64,000 nucleotides of DNA from Paenibacillus brasilensis. GTDB taxonomy: Bacteria > Bacillota > Bacilli > Paenibacillales > Paenibacillaceae. Both the position numbers and the translations under genes were made by a program. The stretch is taken from NCBI RefSeq assembly GCF_009363115.1, contig NZ_CP045298.1, positions 1,642,001-1,706,000 on the forward strand, written 5' to 3'. Below, in pieces: positions 17,349 through 27,122 of this stretch (position 1 is the stretch's first letter; every line of letters begins with the position of its first letter). The notes under the pieces were generated by a model. That model had not been told where the DNA came from and ran no database searches. It saw only the letters and a list, made by a program, of their open reading frames with translations.

Positions 17349-18761
17349 TTAGTTGCTCCGTTGGTGCTTTTCAAACCAGCTTGATGTGGCCACCAAGAGC
17401 TGTTCACTCCGTCCTATGGCTGCCTGTACCTGTCCTGTAGCTGTTCCGCCATATACATTCCGTGCATTCACTACGGCCTCCGGTTGAAGCACCTCATAAA
17501 TGCGGTCGTCGAACAAATCGGAAAACTGCTGGAATTCCTCCAGGGTCAAATCCAGCAAATATTTGCCGTGTTGGATACAATACAGCACGGTTTTGCCGAT
17601 GACCTCGTGCGCCTGACGGAAAGGAAGTCCCTTGCCGACCAGGAAATCCGCAATATCCGTTGCGTTCGAGAAATCCTGATTGACGGCTTGACGCATGCGA
17701 TCCTTGTTCACCTTCATCGTAGCGATCATCGGTGCGAATAGCTGTAGCGCTCCTTCCAGCGTAGCAACGGTATCAAACATACCTTCCTTGTCCTCCTGCA
17801 TATCCTTGTTGTATGCGAGTGGCAAGGATTTCAGAACGGTCAGCAAGCCCATGAGATTGCCGTAGACACGTCCGGTTTTGCCACGTACCAGCTCCGGTAC
17901 GTCCGGGTTCTTCTTCTGCGGCATAATGCTGCTGCCTGTACAAAAAGCATCATCCAGCTCCACGAAGCCAAACTCCGTGCTGCTCCACAGCACCAGTTCT
18001 TCGCTCAAACGAGACAAATGCGTCATAATCAGCGAGGCTCCGGCCAGGAACTCTACAATAAAGTCCCGGTCACTGACAGCATCCAGGCTATTTTCATATA
18101 CGCCATCGAACCCGAGCTGCTCAGCCACAAAATGACGGTCTATCGGGAAGGTGGTTCCTGCCAAAGCGCCAGCACCCAGCGGCAGCACATTGATGCGCTT
18201 GTAGCTGTCCTTAAGACGGTCAATATCGCGCTCCAGCATAGATACATACGCGAGCAAATGATGCGCAAACAAAATCGGCTGTGCACGCTGCAAGTGTGTG
18301 TATCCAGGCACAATCGTGTCCAGATTGTCCTTGGCCTGTCCGATTAATGCGGCTTGCACATTATGCAGCATCCCCACCAGCGATACCACACGGCCGCGCA
18401 AATACAAGTGCATATCCGTGGCCACCTGATCGTTGCGGCTGCGTCCGGTGTGCAGCTTACCGCCGACCGGACCAATGGCTTCGATCAGATTTTTTTCGAT
18501 ATTCATGTGAATATCCTCGTCCGAAACGGAAAATTCAATCTCTCCACGGCGAATACGTTCCAGTACCGTGTGCAGTCCTTCCTTGATCGTATCGGCGTCC
18601 GCTTGCGGAATAATGCCGCATTTGCCCAGCATGGCCACATGGGCCAAGCTGCCTTGGATATCCTCTTCTGCCAACGCCTGATCAAACCCGATGGAAGCCG
18701 TGTATTCCTCTACCAGCTTATTCGTTTGCTTCGTAAAACGTCCGCCCCATAACTTACTCAT
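17349..18761 (-). CDS. argH: Argininosuccinate lyase
   Basis: Last step of arginine synthesis: splits argininosuccinate into arginine and fumarate; cytoplasmic homotetramer. The start chosen is ATG at 18761 ([20 protein letters not shown]), with GAGGGG at 8 nt, giving 470 residues, the usual length. Conserved blocks are [13 protein letters not shown], the fumarase/ASL signature [12 protein letters not shown] and the substrate-site TTFPIDRH. Last gene of the arg operon, 87 bp after argG, followed by the terminator at 17251-17275. Confidence 0.97.
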   Translation of the reverse strand: MSKLWGGRFTKQTNKLVEEYTASIGFDQALAEEDIQGSLAHVAMLGKCGIIPQADADTIKEGLHTVLERIRRGEIEFSVSDEDIHMNIEKNLIEAIGPVGGKLHTGRSRNDQVATDMHLYLRGRVVSLVGMLHNVQAALIGQAKDNLDTIVPGYTHLQRAQPILFAHHLLAYVSMLERDIDRLKDSYKRINVLPLGAGALAGTTFPIDRHFVAEQLGFDGVYENSLDAVSDRDFIVEFLAGASLIMTHLSRLSEELVLWSSTEFGFVELDDAFCTGSSIMPQKKNPDVPELVRGKTGRVYGNLMGLLTVLKSLPLAYNKDMQEDKEGMFDTVATLEGALQLFAPMIATMKVNKDRMRQAVNQDFSNATDIADFLVGKGLPFRQAHEVIGKTVLYCIQHGKYLLDLTLEEFQQFSDLFDDRIYEVLQPEAVVNARNVYGGTATGQVQAAIGRSEQLLVATSSWFEKHQRSN

Positions 18762-18848
18762 TGCATGATCCCCTCTCTGCAATAACAAGCCGCCCTCGTC
18801 GTTTGGACAAGAACGGCCCGCATTCCGTACATTTTTTAGATTACATCA

Positions 18849-20084
18849 TTATTTATGATTTTGTGTTACGCCCGCATTAACCTTCAAGCGCAAAGCATTC
18901 AACCGGATGAAGCCTGTTGCATCGCCTTGATCGTAGGCTTGTGTCGGATCGGCCTCCATCGTCGCAATGTCCGGGTTGTACAAGCTAACCGGACTCTTGA
19001 CGCCTGCACCGATAATATTGCCTTTATACAGCTTCACGCGCACCGTACCACTGACGTTTTTCTGGCTCTCATGAACCAGAGCCTGCAGAGCCACACGTTC
19101 CGGTGCGAACCAGAAACCGTTGTACACCAAGGTAGCATAACGGGTAATCAGACTATCGCGCAAATTCATAACTTCACGATCCATCGTAATGGACTCCATT
19201 TTGCGGTGAGCTGTGAACAGGATCGTACCGCCCGGCGTCTCGTAGACTCCGCGGCTCTTCATGCCCACAAAACGGTTCTCTACCATATCCACACGTCCGA
19301 TGCCGTGCTTGCCACCCAGCTCATTCAGTTTTTCCATCACTTGCAGTGGAGTCAACCGCTCTCCGTTCAAAGCAACGCAGTTTCCTGCTTCAAATTCCAG
19401 CTCCAAATATTCCGCTTCATCAGGAGCGTCCTCTGGTGCATTGCTGAGCAAGAACATTTCTTTATTTTCAGGAGCACTCGGATCAAACCAAGGGTCCTCC
19501 AGCACACCGCTTTCATAGCTGATATGCAACAGGTTGCGGTCCATGGAGTACGGCTTGGCTGCAGAAGCAGTTACCGGAATACCATGTTTTTCCGCATAGG
19601 CAATCATTTCTGCCCGGCCCGGGAACTGATTGCGGAACTCTTCCAGCCGCCAAGGTGCAATTACCTTGATATCTGGCGTTAATGCCGCCGCGTTCAGCTC
19701 GAAGCGCACCTGATCGTTGCCTTTACCTGTTGCGCCGTGAGCGATTGCTATTGCTCCCTCGGCAATTGCAATATCGACCATCCGCTTAGCGATCAACGGA
19801 CGTGCAATACTCGTTCCGAGCAAATATTGCCCTTCATACAAAGCCCCCGCCTGAAACATCGGATAAATAAAATCCTTGGCGAATTCATCACGCAGATCAT
19901 CAATGTACACTTTGGAAGCTCCCGTAGCGAGTGCCTTTTCCTCCAAACCGTCCAGTTCTTCCTTCTGACCGATATCTGCGGTAAATGCGATGATTTCCGC
20001 ATCATACGTTTCCTTGAGCCATTTTAGAATAACCGACGTATCCAGACCGCCGGAATATGCGAGTACGATTTTATCTTTTGCCAT
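18849..20084 (-). CDS. argG: Argininosuccinate synthase
   Basis: Joins citrulline and aspartate using ATP. The start chosen is ATG at 20084 ([17 protein letters not shown]), with GGGAGG at 9 nt; 411 residues. The N-terminal PP-loop is [10 protein letters not shown]; further conserved sequence includes [14 protein letters not shown] and the C-terminal [11 protein letters not shown]. Same-strand gap of 54 bp after argF. Confidence 0.97.
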   Translation of the reverse strand: MAKDKIVLAYSGGLDTSVILKWLKETYDAEIIAFTADIGQKEELDGLEEKALATGASKVYIDDLRDEFAKDFIYPMFQAGALYEGQYLLGTSIARPLIAKRMVDIAIAEGAIAIAHGATGKGNDQVRFELNAAALTPDIKVIAPWRLEEFRNQFPGRAEMIAYAEKHGIPVTASAAKPYSMDRNLLHISYESGVLEDPWFDPSAPENKEMFLLSNAPEDAPDEAEYLELEFEAGNCVALNGERLTPLQVMEKLNELGGKHGIGRVDMVENRFVGMKSRGVYETPGGTILFTAHRKMESITMDREVMNLRDSLITRYATLVYNGFWFAPERVALQALVHESQKNVSGTVRVKLYKGNIIGAGVKSPVSLYNPDIATMEADPTQAYDQGDATGFIRLNALRLKVNAGVTQNHK

Positions 20085-20138
20085 GTTTAAAGTCCTCCCC
20101 AAATGCTTCTAGCCTTTATCTTTCTTACCTGTTTTTTC

Positions 20139-21095
20139 TTACCCCAGCAAAGCAACCAGCAGCGCTTTTTGCGCATGCAGGCGATTTTCCGCTTCATCAA
20201 AAATGACCGAATTCGGACCGTCGATGACACCTGCACTCACTTCTTCCCCACGATGTGCAGGCAGGCAGTGCAGGAACAAATAATCCGGCTTGGCCAGCTG
20301 GACCAGTTCCTCATTTACCTGGAAGTCGGCAAAAGCAAGCTCACGCTCCTTCTGCTCTTCCTCAAAGCCCATGCTCGCCCATACATCCGTATAGATCGCA
20401 TCCGCACCCTTTACCGCTTCTTGCGGACTTTGTGTTATAACGATTTCACTACCTGTTTGTTTGGCAATCTCACGGCAAGCTGCAACCACACTCGGGTCAG
20501 GCTCGTATCCAGCAGGACTTGCAATCGACACATGCACTCCGAGCTTCGCTCCACCAATCAAGAGGGAATGCGCCATATTGTTGCCATCCCCGATATAAGC
20601 CAATTTGAGGCCTTTTAGCTTGCCCTTTTGCTCATACAAGGTTTGATAATCAGCCAATACCTGACATGGATGCGCCAAATCACTCAAGCCATTGATCACA
20701 GGGACGGATGCATAATGTGCCAATTCTACCACATTATCGTGCCCAAAGGTACGAATCATAATGCCGTCCAGATAGCGTGACATCACTTGTGCCATGTCGC
20801 TAATAGGCTCGCCGCGTCCCAGTTGAATGTCATTTTTACTGAGGAAAAGGGCATGCCCACCCAATTGATACATACCGACTTCAAAGGATACCCGTGTACG
20901 TGTGGAGGATTTTTCGAAAATCAGTCCAAGTGTCTTCCCCTTTAGCGGCTGATAGGCTTCCCCGTTTTTGTGCTTACGCTTAATTTCGATGGCGAGATCA
21001 ATTAAATACTGGATTTCCTCTGTCGAGTAGTCGTCCAGCTCCAGGAAGTCCCGTCCCTTCAAATTTATCTGCTGCAGTGCGCCACCCTGGTTCAT
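20139..21095 (-). CDS. argF: Ornithine carbamoyltransferase
   Basis: Makes citrulline from ornithine and carbamoyl phosphate. 318 residues. Carbamoyl-phosphate site SSTRTR (in FEKSSTRTRVSFEVG), ornithine-site HCLPAHRGEEV near the C terminus, and HPCQVLADYQT. The start at 21095 lies 8 nt after AGGAG; a closer ATG is followed at once by a stop. The motif set fits the anabolic type, and arg operon context agrees. Carbamoyl phosphate synthase genes are not in the window. Confidence 0.97.
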   Translation of the reverse strand: MNQGGALQQINLKGRDFLELDDYSTEEIQYLIDLAIEIKRKHKNGEAYQPLKGKTLGLIFEKSSTRTRVSFEVGMYQLGGHALFLSKNDIQLGRGEPISDMAQVMSRYLDGIMIRTFGHDNVVELAHYASVPVINGLSDLAHPCQVLADYQTLYEQKGKLKGLKLAYIGDGNNMAHSLLIGGAKLGVHVSIASPAGYEPDPSVVAACREIAKQTGSEIVITQSPQEAVKGADAIYTDVWASMGFEEEQKERELAFADFQVNEELVQLAKPDYLFLHCLPAHRGEEVSAGVIDGPNSVIFDEAENRLHAQKALLVALLG

Positions 21096-21143
21096 GCCAT
21101 CGTCTCCTTTTACACTCTAATCTAAATGATATGATCTTTAGCA

Positions 21144-22406
21144 CTAGGCCACATGCTCCCGAATCAATTCAGCAATCATCCTTACAGCCTGATCTATTTC
21201 ATCCTTCGTTACATACAGGTTAGGCAACAGGCGAATCACGTTCGGTCCTGCTGTAATGAACAGAATCCCCTTCTTCTGTCCTACCAAAACAAGCTCTGCT
21301 ACCGGCTCCGCACACTCAATGCCGACCATCAGCCCTTTTCCACGGATATCCTTTACAAAAGGAAACTCTCCAAGCTGCTTTTGCAGGCTATGGAACAAAT
21401 ATTCGCCCATCTCAGCTGCACGTTCCGGCAGTTTGTCATCAATAATCGTTTCAATGGTAGCCTGAACCGCTGCCATCGCGAGCGGTGTACCGCCAAAGGT
21501 GGAGCCGTGGCTGCCCGCTGTGAACGCTTCGCGCAAATATCCTTTGCCCAGCATCGCACCTACGGAAAAGCCGCTCCCCAGTCCCTTCGCCAATGTAAAG
21601 ATATCCGGCTCTATGCCGTAATGCTCAAAGGAAAACAGCTTACCTGTCCGTCCCATGCCCGTTTGCACCTCATCAATGATCAGCAGCAAGCCATGCTCAC
21701 GGCACAGCTTGGTAATCACGTCTACAAAGGCAGGGTCTACCGGATACATGCCGCCCTCTGCCTGCACCATTTCCAGCATAATAGCTGCCGTATTTTCACT
21801 GATGGCTGCTTCAAGCGCAGCCTGATCGTGAAGTGGAACGCTTTTAAACCCGGCAGGAAGCGGTAAAAATCCCTCTTTAACTTTGTCCTGACCAGTAGCG
21901 GTCAGGGTTGCGAGCGTCCGTCCGTGAAAGGATTGCGTGAACGTAATGATCTCGTAGCGGCCGGTCTGCTTCACCTTTTGATGATAACGACGCGCCAGCT
22001 TAATCGCAGCTTCATTCGCTTCTGCCCCGCTATTGCAGAAAAATACAGCATCTGCGCTGCTATTGGCAGTCAGCAAAACCGCTGCCCGTTCTTGCCCCGG
22101 AATATGAAACAGATTGGATACATGCCACAGTTCATCAATCTGTTTCTTCAATCGCTCAGCTACAGCCTGAGGCGCATGCCCGAGATTGGTAACAGCAATA
22201 CCTGACATAAAATCCAGATAACGCTTGCCCTGATCATCCCACAGCCAGCTTCCTTGACCTTTAACAAGTGCAAGCGGGTATCTTGCATAGTTTGGGAAAA
22301 GAGAGCTTTGCGGCTGCGCTCCTACAGACACCTTTTCCGCGTGCACTCCGACTGCATTTGTACTCGGCGATTCCTCGCTCACCAGTGCATTAGACTCCTT
22401 ACTCAT
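21144..22406 (-). CDS. argD: Acetylornithine aminotransferase
   Basis: PLP enzyme that makes N-acetylornithine from the semialdehyde produced by ArgC. The start chosen is ATG at 22406 (MSKESNALVSEESPSTNAVG), with AAAGGAG at 10 nt; 420 residues. PLP lysine in FTLAKGLGSG, the Asp of IIDEVQTGMGRTG, and FCNSGAEANEAAIKLARRYH are all present. The N-terminal 30 or so residues before the conserved core are longer than usual. Gap to argB 54 bp, to argF 48 bp. Confidence 0.96.
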   Translation of the reverse strand: MSKESNALVSEESPSTNAVGVHAEKVSVGAQPQSSLFPNYARYPLALVKGQGSWLWDDQGKRYLDFMSGIAVTNLGHAPQAVAERLKKQIDELWHVSNLFHIPGQERAAVLLTANSSADAVFFCNSGAEANEAAIKLARRYHQKVKQTGRYEIITFTQSFHGRTLATLTATGQDKVKEGFLPLPAGFKSVPLHDQAALEAAISENTAAIMLEMVQAEGGMYPVDPAFVDVITKLCREHGLLLIIDEVQTGMGRTGKLFSFEHYGIEPDIFTLAKGLGSGFSVGAMLGKGYLREAFTAGSHGSTFGGTPLAMAAVQATIETIIDDKLPERAAEMGEYLFHSLQKQLGEFPFVKDIRGKGLMVGIECAEPVAELVLVGQKKGILFITAGPNVIRLLPNLYVTKDEIDQAVRMIAELIREHVA

Positions 22407-22460
22407 GTTGTTCACGCTCCTTTTATTTGTTTGGTTAGCAGCTTTCGTTATATGTCCCAA

Positions 22461-23300
22461 TTACTGCATACGCACGATGCGTGTTCCAATCAATTCCCCG
22501 CTCAGCACACGGCTTAACACCTGCGGTTCGCTGCCGTCCACAATAACGACTTCCTTCACTTTTCCGTGGATGCAGGCAATAGCTGCTCTTACTTTCGGGA
22601 TCATACCACCGTATATTTCACCCGTGCTGATCATATCCTCAATCTCCTGTACGGTGATAGAGTTCAATACCTTCTTTTCTCCGCCATTCTTTTTCAATAT
22701 GCCCGGTACATCGGTGACCACAATCATCCGACTGACGCCGAGATGAGAGGCCACGGCACCCGCCGCTGTATCCGCATTAATGTTGTAGCGCTGACCGGAA
22801 CGATCAATCCCGATGGGTGCAATAACAGGCATATAGCTCATATCCAGCACACCTGTAATAATCGAAGCTTGAACAGACGTTACCTCTCCGACCCAACCAA
22901 CCTCTGCGGCATTCGACACAGGCTTTGCTTCGATCAAATAACCATCACTGCCTGATAATCCGAGCGCTCGCCCACCATGCATCCCTATTCTACGTACAAT
23001 CTGCTTGTTAATGCTGCCCGCCAGCACCATTTCCACGACATCCAGCACGGGCTCAGTCGTTTTACGCAACCCATGAATGAACTCCGTTTCAATTCCCAGC
23101 TTCGCCAAATTGTCGGAGATCGCAGGGCCCCCGCCATGGACAATGACTGGTTGAAGACCTTCCGACTGCAAACGAGCCAAGTCGTCAAAAAAGGAATCAG
23201 GCAACGCAGCCAGCGTACTTCCTCCGCATTTCATCACAAAATTACGACGTGCCACTCCGACATGATTGGCTTGATCCGTGCACTCCATTGCTGATTGCAT
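22461..23300 (-). CDS. argB: Acetylglutamate kinase
   Basis: Phosphorylates N-acetylglutamate, the usual point of arginine feedback in organisms with the ArgJ cycle. The start chosen is ATG at 23300 (MQSAMECTDQANHVGVAR), with AAGGAG at 7 nt; 280 residues. Motifs FVMKCGGSTLA, HGGGPAISDNL and INADTAAGAVA belong to the amino-acid kinase fold. A tail of about 20 residues precedes the core; whether it is the extra N-terminal helix of arginine-sensitive enzymes cannot be told by eye. Confidence 0.96.
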   Translation of the reverse strand: MQSAMECTDQANHVGVARRNFVMKCGGSTLAALPDSFFDDLARLQSEGLQPVIVHGGGPAISDNLAKLGIETEFIHGLRKTTEPVLDVVEMVLAGSINKQIVRRIGMHGGRALGLSGSDGYLIEAKPVSNAAEVGWVGEVTSVQASIITGVLDMSYMPVIAPIGIDRSGQRYNINADTAAGAVASHLGVSRMIVVTDVPGILKKNGGEKKVLNSITVQEIEDMISTGEIYGGMIPKVRAAIACIHGKVKEVVIVDGSEPQVLSRVLSGELIGTRIVRMQ

Positions 23301-23405
23301 ATCATCTCTCCTTTTCTCATGTGCACAGGCTGTGCAATTTTGAAATAATGGCAGATTTAACACGTTCATTTAACACGTTCATTCAATCCGTGTTTATTCC
23401 TTCAT

Positions 23406-24632
23406 TTATGTCCGATATGCAGCGTTAATCCGCACATAATCATAAGTTAAGTCACAGCCCCATGCTGTAGCGGTCCCGTTCCCGTGATGCAAGTCAACGA
23501 TAATTTGCACCGTATCTCCCTGCAAATAGGAAAGCGCCTCTGCTTCATCAAAAGCAACCGGACTTGATTGGCTCAGCACGATAATGTCACCCAAGCGGAT
23601 ATCTACCGTATCTGGATTCACTGGCTCTCCGGCACGCCCGACGGCTGCAATAATCCGTCCCCAGTTTGCGTCTGCGCCAAAAACAGCAGACTTCACCAGA
23701 CTGGACCCGATCACCGTCTTGGCTATAGCCTGGGCAGACGCATCGCTTACCGCCCCGCTCACAGACACCTCTACCAGCTTCGTAGCACCTTCTCCATCGC
23801 GCGCAATCGCCTTGGCCAGCTCTCGGCAGATATAGGTGAACGCCTCGGCAAAAGCTTCCCAATCAGGATGGCCTGCATGCAACTCGCGGTTGCCCGCCAG
23901 CCCGCTTGCCATAGCGATCAGCATATCGTTCGTGCTTGTATCGCCATCTACGGTAATCATATTAAAGCTGGTATCCGTCGCCTGCTTTAATAGCTGATGA
24001 AGCGCAGCCTGCCCGATGGCTGCGTCACAGGTCATAAAAGCCAGCATCGTTGCCATATTCGGATGAATCATGCCAGAACCCTTTGCCGCCCCGGCGATGT
24101 GCACCGTCACACCATCCACTTCAACCGCCACGCACGCTTCCTTTTTCACCAAATCTGTCGTCAGAATGGCTTGGGTAAATTGCTCCGCTCCATCGCCTGC
24201 CCCGTTCACATGATCAGGTAATGAGGATATACCGGCGAACACACGATCCATTTTCAAATGCTCGCCAATTACGCCAGTTGAAGCTACGGCTACATTGCTC
24301 TCGGCTACACCCAGCTCGCGAGCCGCAGCCGCACGCATCGCGTAGGCATCCTGCTCCCCTTGCTGCCCCGTACAGGCATTGGCATTCCCGCTATTCACCA
24401 CTACCGCCTGCAATCGGCCATCTGCCAAGCTCTCGCGGGTTACCTTCAGCGGTGCAGCCTGGAACACATTGGTGGTATACACCGCAGCAGCTGTCGCCTC
24501 TACCTCGCAACGGATTGCGCCAATATCGTTGCGATCCGTATTTTTCAGTCCGCAGTGCAATCCCCCGGCTGTAAAGCCACGCGGAGTTACGATGTTGCCC
24601 CCGTTTACTACTGTAAATTCTACTTTACTCAT
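23406..24632 (-). CDS. argJ: Bifunctional ornithine acetyltransferase / N-acetylglutamate synthase
   Basis: Moves the acetyl group from acetylornithine to glutamate, so a separate argA and argE are not needed. 408 residues. The self-cleavage site is in GSGMIHPNMATMLAFMTCDA, where the Thr of MAT becomes the N-terminal nucleophile of the beta chain; the oxyanion TG pair is in VASTGVIGE. Start ATG at 24632 (MSKVEFTVVNGGNIVTPRGF). Gap of 105 bp from argC. Confidence 0.96.
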   Translation of the reverse strand: MSKVEFTVVNGGNIVTPRGFTAGGLHCGLKNTDRNDIGAIRCEVEATAAAVYTTNVFQAAPLKVTRESLADGRLQAVVVNSGNANACTGQQGEQDAYAMRAAAARELGVAESNVAVASTGVIGEHLKMDRVFAGISSLPDHVNGAGDGAEQFTQAILTTDLVKKEACVAVEVDGVTVHIAGAAKGSGMIHPNMATMLAFMTCDAAIGQAALHQLLKQATDTSFNMITVDGDTSTNDMLIAMASGLAGNRELHAGHPDWEAFAEAFTYICRELAKAIARDGEGATKLVEVSVSGAVSDASAQAIAKTVIGSSLVKSAVFGADANWGRIIAAVGRAGEPVNPDTVDIRLGDIIVLSQSSPVAFDEAEALSYLQGDTVQIIVDLHHGNGTATAWGCDLTYDYVRINAAYRT

Positions 24633-24737
24633 AATTATGTGCCCTCGTTCGCAACATGTGGGATGAGTGACAGTTGCGCTTGCGCTCCCAATTCTGCCTG
24701 CTGTCGTTCCCCGCAGCCTGTTGCGGTTACTTGCTAC

Positions 24738-25787
24738 TTACGGATATACCGGTATGAAGCCCAGCCCGAGGTTCTCCTCCCATCCCATCATTAAATTTAA
24801 ATTCTGAATCGCCTGTCCGGCAGCACCCTTCACCACATTATCAATGACAGAAATAATCGTAAGGCGCCCGGTTCGGGCATCTGCTGCAAAACCGATATCA
24901 CAATAATTGGATCCAAATACTTCCTTCGTTGCTGGCCATACACCTTCAGCACGTACACGGACAAAAGGATGGTCTTTATAATAATCTCGGTATAACCCGA
25001 TAAGATCCTGATCCGTGTGATCACCTTTCAGCGTGACATAGATTGTACTCATAATCCCCCGGGTCATAGGCACAAGCTGTGTCGTGAACGTGATCGTAAC
25101 CTCCTCGCCCGCAATATCGCCCAGAACCTGTTCGATTTCAGGAATATGCTGGTGCTTATTCACCTTATAAGCCTTAAAGTTCTCGTTCATTTCTGCATAA
25201 TGCGAAACAAGACTTGTTCCCCGCCCAGAGCCGGACACCCCGGATTTGGCATCCACAATCAGCGTTCGATGGTCGATCCAATCTGCCTTCAGAGCTGGGA
25301 TAATTCCCAGCAATGTGGCCGTTGGATAGCAGCCCGGATTAGAAATAAAAGAAACACCCGCAAGCTTTTCTGCATACACCTCGCTGAGTCCGTATACCGC
25401 TTGCTTGAGATATTCCGGTGAAGCCGCAGGCTTTTTATACCATGCTTCATACGTTTCTCCGCTCCGGAGCCTGAAATCCCCGGACAGATCAATGACCTTT
25501 AGTCCGACATCAAGCAACTGCGGTACCAGTTGCGTACTAACGCCCGATGGCGTAGCTGTGAAAACCAGATCAGCCTTGGCAGCAATTTCGTGGACATCGA
25601 CACCGTCCAAATCCTGCACCACAATATCCGTCAGATGTGGAAACCCGTCACTGATCGGGACACCCGCGCTGGACGAGGATATAACAGATACGATCTCTAC
25701 CTGCGGATGATGAATCAAAAAACGAATGAGCTCCACCCCGCCATATCCGGTGGAACCAACAATTGCCACTTTTAACTTGCTGCTCAC
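24738..25787 (-). CDS. argC: N-acetyl-gamma-glutamyl-phosphate reductase
   Basis: NADPH-dependent reductase, first gene of the arg operon. 349 residues. Rossmann start VAIVGSTGYGGVELIRFL, catalytic Cys in SNPGCYPTATLLG, and KSGVSGSGRG. The start is GTG at 25787 with GGAGG at 12 nt; no ATG lies closer in frame. An ARG-box-like operator covers the promoter upstream. Order C-J-B-D-F-G-H gives the complete route from glutamate to arginine. Confidence 0.96.
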   Translation of the reverse strand: MSSKLKVAIVGSTGYGGVELIRFLIHHPQVEIVSVISSSSAGVPISDGFPHLTDIVVQDLDGVDVHEIAAKADLVFTATPSGVSTQLVPQLLDVGLKVIDLSGDFRLRSGETYEAWYKKPAASPEYLKQAVYGLSEVYAEKLAGVSFISNPGCYPTATLLGIIPALKADWIDHRTLIVDAKSGVSGSGRGTSLVSHYAEMNENFKAYKVNKHQHIPEIEQVLGDIAGEEVTITFTTQLVPMTRGIMSTIYVTLKGDHTDQDLIGLYRDYYKDHPFVRVRAEGVWPATKEVFGSNYCDIGFAADARTGRLTIISVIDNVVKGAAGQAIQNLNLMMGWEENLGLGFIPVYP

Positions 25788-25824
25788 AGACCTTCCTCCA
25801 TTCCGTTCCTATGAAATATGTATT

Positions 25825-25854
25825 ATTATACGACTCTATTCATATAAATACAAC
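25825..25854 (-). promoter_or_regulatory. Promoter of the arginine operon with overlapping ARG-box-like operator
   Basis: On the minus strand -10 TATAAT (25825-25830) lies 17 bp after a -35-like TTGTAT (25848-25853). The 18-bp stretch at 25837-25854, TATTCATATAAATACAAC on plus, fits the ArgR/AhrC box form wNTGNATwwwwATNCANw with one core mismatch, and it covers the -35 and spacer. Repression by arginine-loaded ArgR is the likely outcome. Confidence 0.6.
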
Positions 25855-26082
25855 ACACAATGTAATGTTATTCTCAAATCTTAAAATAAATGCTCCTGCC
25901 TATTCTTTTGGGAGACAAGCTATACAAGCTATACACACGCAAATAAAAAAAGAGACAGGCCTCCTATTGAAGCAATACACCGTTTGCATAAAAGAAGAGG
26001 GCTATCCTTGAGCAATAAGATTGTCTCATGTATTGGTAATCATTTGGTTTAGCCATTTCCTGCACTTTAACATAACAAAAAA

Positions 26083-26104
26083 CCCTCGTCTTATAAGACG
26101 GGGG
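26083..26104 (-). terminator. Terminator after the yitT-family gene
   Basis: On the minus strand a stem built on CGTCTTATAAGACG with flanking CCC/GGG is followed by TTTTTTG. It ends the gene at 26125. Confidence 0.85.
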
Positions 26105-26124
26105 CTCCGGTAGGTTATCCTTTT

Positions 26125-27024
26125 TTAGCTTTCCTTTTTAAAACCTTCTCCCAGCACTTCACGCGTGTTACTAATGATTACAAAAGCCTCCGGATCTACC
26201 AAGCGAACGAGCGTTTTGAGACGAGTTACCTCGTTTTGCCCGACCACAACCATAAGTACAGGACGTTCCTCGTTCGTGTAGCCCCCACGTCCTGCCAGTT
26301 CTGTCAATCCCCGATCCAGATCCTGCAAAATAGCCTGTGTGATCGTTTCCTTCTGATTGGATATGATGTAGGCGACTTTGGAATAGCTTAACCCCATTTC
26401 CACAGCATCAATAACCTTGCCTGTTACAAACAGGCCAATCAATGCATACAATGCACGCTCCGGTGACAGGGTAAAGCCAGCCAATGTAATTACCGTGCCA
26501 TCCATCAGCATGACACAAAGAGAAAGGCTAAAACCCGTATATTTATGAAAAATTTACGCCAAAATAGCCAGTCCGCCCGTTGAGCCTCTGCCTCTAAATA
26601 CGGTACCCAATCCCAAGCCCACTCCGATCCCGCCATACAGCGAAGCCAGCAGCGGATTCGTTGTCGGAACCGCCCAATCCTTGGTCACATACACGAATAA
26701 GGGCAGCATAATACTCCCCAGCAGAGAACGCAGCCCGTACTTTTTTCCTAACAGCAGCACTCCCGCTATGAATAGGGGAATATTCATACCCCACTGCGTA
26801 TAAGCTGGTTCCAGGCCAAACAGGTCCTCGCCCAAGATAGACAAGCCTGATACCCCACCGGATGCAATCCGGTTTGGAAGCAGGAACATATTGAAGGTCA
26901 ATGCTGTAATGAAGGAGCCGAGTATAATCAGCAAAATATCCGTTACATTACGTACCGGTCCGCTGGCAGCAATCCAAGGCTTGCGGCGTCTTCGGCGAGC
27001 CACGGGAGAATTCAATTGAGACAT
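26125..27024 (-). pseudogene. YitT-family membrane protein with DUF2179 domain, interrupted by one in-frame TAA
   Basis: Read as one frame, 27024 to 26125 gives a full YitT-type protein of about 299 residues: an N-terminal membrane part (GSFITALTFNMFLLPNRIAS, GGVSGLSILGEDLFG, GVGLGLGTVFRGRGSTGG) and a C-terminal DUF2179 domain (NQKETITQAILQDLDRG, RPVLMVVVGQNEVTRL). A TAA at 26554-26556 splits it after GGLAILA. Between the stop and the next ATG (26511) the same frame reads IFHKYTGFSLSLCV, which continues the family alignment, so this is a nonsense change and not a frameshift. CAA to TAA (Gln) would explain it. The second half has no ribosome site at its ATG. Start at 27024 has AGGAG upstream. 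Function of the family is unknown. Real inactivation, suppression or a base-call error are all possible. Confidence 0.85.
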
Positions 27025-27063
27025 TGTTCATGTTCTCCTTTAACTAAAAATACCGTATACACA

Positions 27064-27113
27064 AAAATTCCTACAGTCCGCAGGCATCCGTTCTGCGGTT
27101 CTGTAGGAAAAAC
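27064..27113 (-). terminator. Terminator after prfB
   Basis: TTCCTACAG...CTGTAGGAA and CCGCAG...CTGCGG form a two-part stem, followed on the minus strand by a T-run (ATTTTTG). Confidence 0.85.
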
Positions 27114-27122
27114 GTACAGGCT

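Noticed and set aside
25763..26011. 82-residue plus-strand frame upstream of argC
   Set aside because: It crosses the argC start and promoter, has no ribosome site and no recognisable content.
26511..26556. Frameshift as the cause of the split yitT gene
   Set aside because: The bases between the two halves keep the same frame (14 codons) and read as family sequence, so it is a nonsense codon.
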